Assembly: GCA_023144585.1 (NCBI GenBank)
Contig: JAGLFI010000094.1
Location: 1 to 5,192, forward strand
Origin: Desulfobacula sp.
GTDB taxonomy: Bacteria > Desulfobacterota > Desulfobacteria > Desulfobacterales > Desulfobacteraceae
Length of the DNA stretch: 5,192 nt
Reading direction: 5' to 3'
Below, in pieces: positions 1 through 5,192 of this stretch (position 1 is its first letter; each line of letters opens with the position of its first letter). A program made the translations under genes and the position numbers. The notes under the pieces were generated by a model that searched no databases, had not been told where the DNA came from, and saw only the letters and a list, made by a program, of their open reading frames with translations.

Positions 1-200
1 CCGTGCCGTTCTGCACCATACTCGATAAAGACAGCCTGAAGACTGGGTTCGACTCTTATAACAATACCTTTATAAATGTTGCCTTGTGTTACTTGTTTTG
101 CAGTTGTTTCAATGTGAAATTGGTCGAGTTTGTTATCCTTAAGAGCTACAATCCTGTTTTCATCAGGATCTAACGCGTTAATCAGAATTTTTTTTGTCAT
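1..200 (-). CDS. rne: Ribonuclease E/G family protein, N-terminal fragment at window edge
   Basis: Start of a single-strand-specific endoribonuclease of the Rne/Rng family, which processes rRNA and tRNA precursors and turns over mRNA in the cytoplasm. The first 66 codons are visible and the frame runs off the left edge. The protein begins MTKKILINALDPDE and continues with ENRIVAL, then the first strands of the S1 RNA-binding domain: GNIYKGIVIRVEPSLQAVF and IEYGAERHG (residues 40-67, last codon incomplete). PSLxAxF and YGAERHG resemble E. coli RNase E (EPSLEAAFVDYGAERHG) more than RNase G (LPGMQAAFVDIG), so rne is preferred. The name stays tentative because the DNase-I-like catalytic domain, the Zn-link Cys motif and any C-terminal scaffold are not in view. 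The ATG at 200 shares its A with the mltF stop (TAATG), with an SD-like AAAGAGA seven bases upstream. It is the last gene of the visible operon. Confidence 0.88.
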   Translation of the reverse strand, partial: MTKKILINALDPDENRIVALKDNKLDQFHIETTAKQVTQGNIYKGIVIRVEPSLQAVFIEYGAERH

Positions 201-1591
201 TACTTTGTCTCTTTAATATTTTTTTGTTTGAGTATATCATAATAGATAAGGATACGTTCAATATATTGTAACGGCTCCCAGCCTCTTGCATATCCATATT
301 TGGTTTGTTTATAGTACTTTGATTTTGATAATAAAGGCAGAGTTGTTTTTAGGCTTTGCCATTTTGTTTCATCCAACCCAATATCAACAGCTATCTGTAT
401 CGCATCAATTACATGTCCATACCCGATATTGTAACTGGCCAAAGCAAACAGGATCCTCTCATAGTCATCTTCAAGATAATCGAATTTTTTAACCATTTTA
501 TCAAGATATTTTATTCCGGCTTTGATGCTTTGTGATGGTTTAAGGCGATTGGCAATACCCATCTCTTCTGCTGTAACCGTTGTGACCTGCATGAGTCCCC
601 TTACGTTTGTAAAGCTTCTTGCATTGGGGTTAAAATGGGATTCCTGGTAAACAACGGCTGCCACAAGTTTCCAGTCAAAACCATATTTTTGGGATTCCTC
701 AATAATGATTTCTTTATATTTTGGCAGCCGGGTCTTGATTCTTTGATGAAACCTTTTCAGGTCATAGGGATCTGTGTCCTTAATATTAGAATAATATTTA
801 TCAGAGACCTGTTTTAATAATCCTGTTTCATTGGCATGGAGAAAAAATTTATTAATCTGCTCCAGCATTTGTGAATCATTTTTATTGACTGCCCAGGCAA
901 GGGATTCTTTTTCCTGCAGCGCAATTCCAATCCGGATATCCGGATCGTATCTTTGATTTAAATAGGCAATGTTGTTGTCAGCAACGGTAAATTTTATTTC
1001 CCTGTCATGGATCATATGAATCAATTCTTGTGTCGGGATATTATCATGAAGAATATAATTAAAATCGACCCCTGATTTTTTAATTTCTTCAAGTCGTGAA
1101 TGATAAGATGTTCCTCTACGGATATGGAGGGTTCGAAAGGTCAAATCTTCAATATTTTTAGGTCCAAAAACTAACTTGTGATGAACAATATGCTGTTGAA
1201 TGGTCATATAGGGGATTGAGAAATTGACCTTTTCCAACCTCTCTTTTGTTATGGCAAGTCCTGCGGCAATAAGATCACCTTTTCCCTGTTCAAGATAAGA
1301 AAACATATTGTTCCAGCCAGGGGTAACAATATCAAGATCTACATTGAGAAAATTGGCAAATTCTCGGGCAAGATCATACTCAAATCCAGTGGGTTGTCCG
1401 TTATAATAATAATAGGTATTAATGGAATTGTTGGTGATCAGTCTCAGGACGCCGGTTTTTTTGATTCTTTCCACGCGGCTTAGATCAGAGTCAAATTCCT
1501 TATTATGGATCAATACGGATAAAAAAATCACAAAAGACAATAAACCCAAAAGGCTTATTAAAATAAAATAATTAAAGTAAAATTTTTTCAT
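200..1591 (-). CDS. mltF: Membrane-bound lytic murein transglycosylase F (MltF-like)
   Basis: Lytic transglycosylase that cleaves the MurNAc-GlcNAc bond of peptidoglycan with 1,6-anhydroMurNAc formation, acting in the periplasm. It has 463 residues. Residues 7-28 form one hydrophobic N-terminal segment after a short basic start (MKK), a signal anchor or signal peptide. The protein contains no Cys, so there is no lipobox. Residues about 38-270 are a bacterial extracellular solute-binding (SBP_bac_3) domain: FEYDLAREFANFL, GLAITKERLE with Arg118 at the usual ligand-carboxylate position, VNFSIPY, and FTVADNNIAY with Asp205. Residues about 290-450 are the SLT domain: AAVVYQESHFNP with catalytic Glu317, GLMQVT (332-337), ALASYNIGYGH (383-393) and KYGYARGWE. 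Domain order and motifs match E. coli MltF (518 residues), but the roughly 50-residue C-terminal tail of the E. coli protein is absent. In Pseudomonas, the binding domain allosterically activates the enzyme on sensing muropeptides; the same role here is inferred. The ATG at 1591 has a TAAGG site; the TAA stop overlaps the next start. Confidence 0.93.
   Translation of the reverse strand: MKKFYFNYFILISLLGLLSFVIFLSVLIHNKEFDSDLSRVERIKKTGVLRLITNNSINTYYYYNGQPTGFEYDLAREFANFLNVDLDIVTPGWNNMFSYLEQGKGDLIAAGLAITKERLEKVNFSIPYMTIQQHIVHHKLVFGPKNIEDLTFRTLHIRRGTSYHSRLEEIKKSGVDFNYILHDNIPTQELIHMIHDREIKFTVADNNIAYLNQRYDPDIRIGIALQEKESLAWAVNKNDSQMLEQINKFFLHANETGLLKQVSDKYYSNIKDTDPYDLKRFHQRIKTRLPKYKEIIIEESQKYGFDWKLVAAVVYQESHFNPNARSFTNVRGLMQVTTVTAEEMGIANRLKPSQSIKAGIKYLDKMVKKFDYLEDDYERILFALASYNIGYGHVIDAIQIAVDIGLDETKWQSLKTTLPLLSKSKYYKQTKYGYARGWEPLQYIERILIYYDILKQKNIKETK
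208..214 (-). promoter_or_regulatory. Probable ribosome binding site of the RNase E/G gene
   Basis: AAAGAGA on the minus strand, within the last codons of mltF and seven bases before the ATG at 200. Sequence and spacing are the same as at the parC start, and the stop/start is again TAATG. This supports the chosen start and translational coupling to mltF. Confidence 0.6.
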
Positions 1592-1597
1592 TTTTGA

Positions 1598-1602
1598 CCT
1601 TA
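1598..1602 (-). promoter_or_regulatory. Probable ribosome binding site of mltF
   Basis: TAAGG on the minus strand, directly after the parC stop codon and six bases before the mltF ATG. It supports the start at 1591, which places the MKK basic residues just before the hydrophobic segment, as expected for an exported protein. The 11-base gap leaves no room for a terminator or a separate promoter. Confidence 0.65.
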
Positions 1603-3867
1603 TTAAGGTTCAATCGGCAAAATTTCCACGTTATCAACATTTTGGTATCCACGGGGAAGCTTTCTTCCTCTATGGCCTCTCATCCCCGTATAATCCTTTT
1701 GATTTCCAGGATTCAATTTGAGAAAGTGTTTGCCGGAATGTATAACAAGGTTAGAGTTTAAAGGCAATATTTTAAGGAACTTGAGTTTTTCAGAATTCTT
1801 CGGGTTCATCTTTTTACCAGGGATGGAAATGATTTTATTTCCCTGGCCTTTTTTTAAGTTCGGCAGTTGATCCAAAGTAAATATCAAGAGCCTGCCTGCG
1901 GTAGTAATAGCAGCAATGGTGTCGCTTTGTATGTCAACGACTTTGTCGGGATGTAATAATTGATGATTTGTTTTTAAATGAATGACAGCTTTGCCATTTT
2001 TAAAATGGGTTAAAAAATCAGAAAATTTAATAATAAATCCATATCCGCTGTCTGAACCGGCCAAAAAATGATTTTGGCTTTCTCCTGACAGCATGAATTT
2101 GATGTGGGCATTGGGTTGAATAGACAAATGACCGGTTAAAGGCTCCCCATTTCCCCTTGCCGAAGGAAGTGCATGGGAAAACAGCATATAGCTTCTGCCG
2201 GTATTATCCAGAAAGATGATGGGTTTGTCACTTTTGATCCTTAAATAGTCCATAAAAGAATCACCGGATTTAAACTTAACCGTTTTCGGGTTAATCTCAT
2301 GGCCTTTAGCAGATCGAATCCAACCGTTTTTTGACAGTATAATGGTTATAGGCGCAATATCTATTATATCGGTAACAGAGAATCTCTCGGCTTCTTTACG
2401 CTTTTTTATGGGTGATCGCCTCTTATCACCATATTTTTTAGCATCAGATCTGATTTCATCTTTTATATATTCTTTGAATGTTTCTTCATTGCCAAGGATT
2501 TTTTTCAACCGTTTCTTTTGGGATTCCAGATCTTTTTTTTCAGATTTGATTTTAATTTCTTCAAGCTTTGCCAGCTGACGCAGCCTGATTTCCAGTATGG
2601 CAGTCGCCTGGATATCAGTTAAAAAAAAGGCTTTTTTCAGATCCTTTTTGGGTTTATCAGATGCTCTGATAATTTTAATCACTTCGTTTATGTTTAGAAA
2701 GGCAATGAGAAGCCCATCTAAAATATGAAGACGGTTAACAATTTTGTCTAATCTGAAATTTAGTTTTTTTCTGACTGTATCTGCTCTGAATTCCAGCCAT
2801 TCCATCAGGATATCCAGTAGGTTCTTAACCTGGGGCCTGCCGTTAATTCCAATCATATTCATGTTAAATGAGTATGATTTTTCAAGATCGGTTGTGGCAA
2901 ACAGATGATCGGTTAAAGCGGCCAGATCAACCCTGTTTGATCTGGGCATCACGACCAGACGCGTCGGTTCTTCATGGTCAGACTCATCTCTTATATCACT
3001 GACCATTGGAAGTTTTTTTGCTTCCATCTGGGCAGCAATCTGTTCATAGATTTTTTCCGTAGAGGCATGATAGGGCAGGGTGGTAAAAATTATTTCCGAA
3101 TCTTCAATATGAAATTTAGCCCGCATCTTTATTCTTCCCGAACCTGTTCTATAGCTTTGTCTTATTTCAGACACAGGTGTGATGATTTCAGCATCAGTGG
3201 GAAAATCAGGGCCCTTGATGAATTTGCATATTTTATCAATACTTGAGTCTTCATTGTCTATTAAATGGATCAAAGCCTTAGATACTTCCCGAAGATTATG
3301 GGGCAAAATACTGGTAGCCATACCCACTGCAATACCGGTTGCCCCATTTAACAAAATGTTTGGCAGGCGGGCCGGAAGCATGGTCGGTTCATTGAGGGTT
3401 CCATCAAAATTGGGAGTCCAGTCAACAGTACCCAGACCTAGTTCCTGAAGAAAAATTTGAGCATATTTAGATAATCTGGATTCTGTATACCGCATGGCAG
3501 CAAATGATTTGGGATCATTGGGGTCCCCCCAGTTCCCTTGACCGTCAACCAAAGGATATCTTAAAGAAAAAGGCTGTGCCAAAAGAACCATGGCTTCATA
3601 ACAGGCTGTATCACCGTGGGGATGGAATTTGCCCAGTACATCACCTACGGTTCTCGCTGATTTTTTAAATTTTGCTGTGGATGACAATCCCAGTTCACTC
3701 ATGGCATAGATAATTCTTCGTTGGACCGGTTTTAAACCGTCACTGATATGGGGCAGGGCACGATCTAAAATAACATACATGGAATAGTTTAAATACGCTT
3801 TTTGGGCAAAATCCTGAAAAGGTATTTTTTCATAATCTTCAATTTCTGATGGAAGTGTTTCTTTCAT
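1603..3867 (-). CDS. parC: DNA topoisomerase IV subunit A (ParC)
   Basis: DNA breakage-reunion subunit of topoisomerase IV, forming a C2E2 complex with ParE. It has 754 residues, against about 752 in E. coli, so it is full length. The N-terminal winged-helix region has YLNYSMYVI and the catalytic tyrosine Tyr127 in AAMRYTES (codon 3489-3487; E. coli Tyr120). The DNA-bending isoleucine is probably Ile179 in [10 protein letters not shown]. The quinolone-determining region reads [10 protein letters not shown], with Thr87 and Glu91 at E. coli Ser80 and Glu84. A Lys/Glu-rich coiled coil (about 360-490) makes the C-gate. The last 250 residues form a beta-pinwheel with [18 protein letters not shown] and [10 protein letters not shown] gyrase GyrA box (QRRGGKG type) is absent, which separates it from GyrA. 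The ATG start is fixed by the overlap with the parE stop, an SD-like AAAGAGA seven bases upstream, and agreement with the family N-terminus. mltF follows after 11 bases. Confidence 0.97.
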   Translation of the reverse strand: MKETLPSEIEDYEKIPFQDFAQKAYLNYSMYVILDRALPHISDGLKPVQRRIIYAMSELGLSSTAKFKKSARTVGDVLGKFHPHGDTACYEAMVLLAQPFSLRYPLVDGQGNWGDPNDPKSFAAMRYTESRLSKYAQIFLQELGLGTVDWTPNFDGTLNEPTMLPARLPNILLNGATGIAVGMATSILPHNLREVSKALIHLIDNEDSSIDKICKFIKGPDFPTDAEIITPVSEIRQSYRTGSGRIKMRAKFHIEDSEIIFTTLPYHASTEKIYEQIAAQMEAKKLPMVSDIRDESDHEEPTRLVVMPRSNRVDLAALTDHLFATTDLEKSYSFNMNMIGINGRPQVKNLLDILMEWLEFRADTVRKKLNFRLDKIVNRLHILDGLLIAFLNINEVIKIIRASDKPKKDLKKAFFLTDIQATAILEIRLRQLAKLEEIKIKSEKKDLESQKKRLKKILGNEETFKEYIKDEIRSDAKKYGDKRRSPIKKRKEAERFSVTDIIDIAPITIILSKNGWIRSAKGHEINPKTVKFKSGDSFMDYLRIKSDKPIIFLDNTGRSYMLFSHALPSARGNGEPLTGHLSIQPNAHIKFMLSGESQNHFLAGSDSGYGFIIKFSDFLTHFKNGKAVIHLKTNHQLLHPDKVVDIQSDTIAAITTAGRLLIFTLDQLPNLKKGQGNKIISIPGKKMNPKNSEKLKFLKILPLNSNLVIHSGKHFLKLNPGNQKDYTGMRGHRGRKLPRGYQNVDNVEILPIEP

Positions 3868-5192
3868 TACTCAATCTCTTTTAGGTGGCCATTGGTTTCT
3901 ATCCAGCTTTTTCTATCTTTTGCTCTTTTTTTCCCCAGGAGCATATCCATGATCTCATAGACTTCTTTTATTGATTCGTCCGATTCATTTGGCTCATCAT
4001 TTACAGTCAATTGAACAAGCCGTCTTGAATCCGGTGATATGGTTGTTTCCTTAAGCTGTGCAGGATTCATCTCACCCAGTCCCTTAAATCTTTGGATATT
4101 TATTTTCCCATGTCTTTTTCTACGCCGGTTTATTCTTTTTATAATATTGTCTCTTTCAGCGTCATCCAATGCGTAAAAAACTTCTTTTCTCACGTCTATC
4201 CTATATAAGGGTGGCATGGCGATATATATGTGGCCGTCTTTTACAATTTGGGGAAAATGTTTTAAAAACAATGCACACAGCAATGTTGCAATATGAAGTC
4301 CATCAGAGTCAGCATCCGCCAGAACACATATTTTATTATACCGGAGTTTTGACATATCATCTGATCCCGGCAAAACGCCCAGAACATGAGAGATATCCCT
4401 GATTTCCTTGGATTCAATAATAACGGAAGATTCAATATCCCAGGTATTTAAAATTTTACCACGCAATGGCATAATGGCCTGAAACCGTCGGTCTCTTGCC
4501 TGCTTTGCAGAGCCTCCGGCAGAATCCCCTTCAACAAAAAATAATTCCCGCCTGCTTTGATCAACACTCGAGCAGTCGGATAATTTGGCAGGAAGAGTGA
4601 TACCGTTGGATGCTTTTCTTTTGGTAATTTTTTTTGATTTTTTTATACGTTTTTTTGCATTTTCAATGGCATATTCTGCAAGCTTTTCACCGTGTTCAAC
4701 ATTTTGATTCAGCCATAAACTAAATGCATCCCTTACCTGGATATTTACAAGATTTGCGCAATGACGTGAAGAAAGCCTTTCTTTTGTCTGTCCTGAGAAT
4801 TGGGCATCTATAAGTTTGACGGAAAGAATATAGCCAACCTTATCCCAGAGGTCTTCCGGAGCAAGATACAAACCCTTTGATAAGAGATTTCTAAACTTGC
4901 AAAATTCTCTGAGTGATTCCAGCAGCCCTGATCTAAATCCATTGACATGGGTTCCGCCAAGTATAGTGGGAATTAGATTTACATAACTTTCTTCAGGATT
5001 TGATCTTGATTCCAAGGTCCAGTTGACAGCCCAGACAAGATGGATATCCTCGCCTTCCAGTTCTCCTGCAAAAGGAGAGGGAAAAATACATTTTTTTTCC
5101 TTTAAATATTCGGTTAGATAATCATCCAAACCATGATCATATTTCCAGGTAAGTTTTTCTTTGGACGCTTCATCATAAAAGGAAGTGACAAG
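3867..5192 (-). CDS. parE: DNA topoisomerase IV subunit B (ParE), 5' end outside the window
   Basis: ATPase subunit of topoisomerase IV, which with ParC decatenates daughter chromosomes in the cytoplasm. The frame is open to the right edge, so 441 residues plus the TAA stop are visible. About 190 N-terminal residues, the GHKL ATP-binding domain, are missing, judging by the roughly 630 residues of E. coli ParE. The TTG at 5129 is an internal Leu, not a start: in-frame coding with ParE-like sequence ([11 protein letters not shown]) continues upstream of it. Visible in order: the transducer domain with ESYVNLIPT and GGTHVNG; the QTK loop (4790-4782) whose Lys contacts ATP; a basic linker (about 4655-4610); the TOPRIM domain with EGDSAGG (4532-4512, catalytic Glu) and DADSDG (4316-4299, Mg2+ ligands); then [10 protein letters not shown] and the ParE-type end [24 protein letters not shown] and [10 protein letters not shown] match ParE rather than GyrB, as recalled. 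The stop overlaps the parC start by one base. No frameshift or missing key residue is seen. Confidence 0.97.
   Translation of the reverse strand, partial: LVTSFYDEASKEKLTWKYDHGLDDYLTEYLKEKKCIFPSPFAGELEGEDIHLVWAVNWTLESRSNPEESYVNLIPTILGGTHVNGFRSGLLESLREFCKFRNLLSKGLYLAPEDLWDKVGYILSVKLIDAQFSGQTKERLSSRHCANLVNIQVRDAFSLWLNQNVEHGEKLAEYAIENAKKRIKKSKKITKRKASNGITLPAKLSDCSSVDQSRRELFFVEGDSAGGSAKQARDRRFQAIMPLRGKILNTWDIESSVIIESKEIRDISHVLGVLPGSDDMSKLRYNKICVLADADSDGLHIATLLCALFLKHFPQIVKDGHIYIAMPPLYRIDVRKEVFYALDDAERDNIIKRINRRRKRHGKINIQRFKGLGEMNPAQLKETTISPDSRRLVQLTVNDEPNESDESIKEVYEIMDMLLGKKRAKDRKSWIETNGHLKEIE
3875..3881 (-). promoter_or_regulatory. Probable ribosome binding site of parC
   Basis: AAAGAGA on the minus strand, inside the last codons of parE and seven bases before the parC ATG. 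It is a partial Shine-Dalgarno match. Together with the TAATG overlap it fixes the parC start and suggests that ribosomes finishing parE re-initiate at parC, which would help keep subunit amounts equal (inference). Confidence 0.6.

Larger units (their letters stand above)
1..5192 (-). other. Putative parE-parC-mltF-rne operon (both ends outside the window)
   Basis: Four co-directional genes with junctions of -1, +11 and -1 bases. No intrinsic terminator or recognisable promoter lies between them, so a single transcript is the simplest reading. The promoter would be upstream of parE, beyond the right edge, and the end lies beyond the left edge. Weak promoters within the coding regions cannot be excluded by eye. 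Confidence 0.75.

Noticed and set aside
286..492. Plus-strand open frames here and at 635-817, 2342-2578, 2974-3246, 3179-3448 and 4169-4402
   Set aside because: All lie antisense to well-conserved genes, show no family motifs, and are explained as shadows of the coding strand.
931..944. Perfect 14-base palindrome TCCGGATATCCGGA
   Set aside because: It lies in mltF and is explained by codons for Asp-Pro-Asp-Ile-Arg-Ile; a single internal copy with no partner site gives no support for an operator.
1592..1602. Possible promoter or terminator between parC and mltF
   Set aside because: The gap is only 11 bases, holds the ribosome binding site, and has no inverted repeat.
2620..2638. A-tract, GGC, T-tract resembling a small terminator-like hairpin
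   Set aside because: It lies inside the conserved parC reading frame, where it encodes Lys and Phe codons; the stem would be nearly all A-T and is too weak for termination.
5127..5129. TTG codon as a possible start of ParE
   Set aside because: The frame stays open to the right edge and encodes recognisable ParE sequence upstream; a start here would remove the ATPase domain. It is an internal Leu codon.
1..5192. Mobile element, CRISPR array, tRNA/rRNA or novel defence system
   Set aside because: Essentially every base belongs to four recognised housekeeping genes; no direct repeats, terminal inverted repeats or RNA gene signatures were seen.

Overview
The window is a gene-dense, AT-rich bacterial chromosomal segment with four genes, all on the minus strand and read from the right edge to the left: parE (5' part missing), parC (complete), an mltF-type lytic transglycosylase (complete) and an RNase E/G gene (only its first 66 codons). 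There is almost no non-coding DNA. The only intergenic gap is 11 bases, between parC and mltF. The other two junctions are one-base TAATG stop/start overlaps. The layout strongly suggests one transcript with translational coupling.

Right part (3867-5192 and 1603-3867): the two subunits of topoisomerase IV, which separates linked daughter chromosomes and relaxes supercoils. ParE carries the ATP-contacting QTK loop and the TOPRIM metal site. ParC carries the catalytic tyrosine and a degenerate beta-pinwheel C-terminal domain without a GyrA box, so the pair is topoisomerase IV and not gyrase. Both resemble the E. coli proteins closely from memory, including motifs specific to ParE/ParC.

Left part (200-1591 and 1-200): a membrane-anchored periplasmic protein with a solute-binding domain followed by a lytic transglycosylase domain (MltF architecture), then the start of an Rne/Rng ribonuclease whose N-terminus looks more like RNase E than RNase G.

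The organism is a Gram-negative bacterium, because MltF cuts murein in a periplasm and the topoisomerase IV is of the proteobacterial type. The AT-rich composition and the parE-parC-mltF-rne order would suit a Desulfobacterales-like lineage, but that is a guess from general impression; a gammaproteobacterium is not excluded. The genes are housekeeping functions (decatenation, wall remodelling, RNA processing) sharing an operon. I see no mobile element, CRISPR array, RNA gene, terminator or convincing promoter, and no evidence of a novel system.
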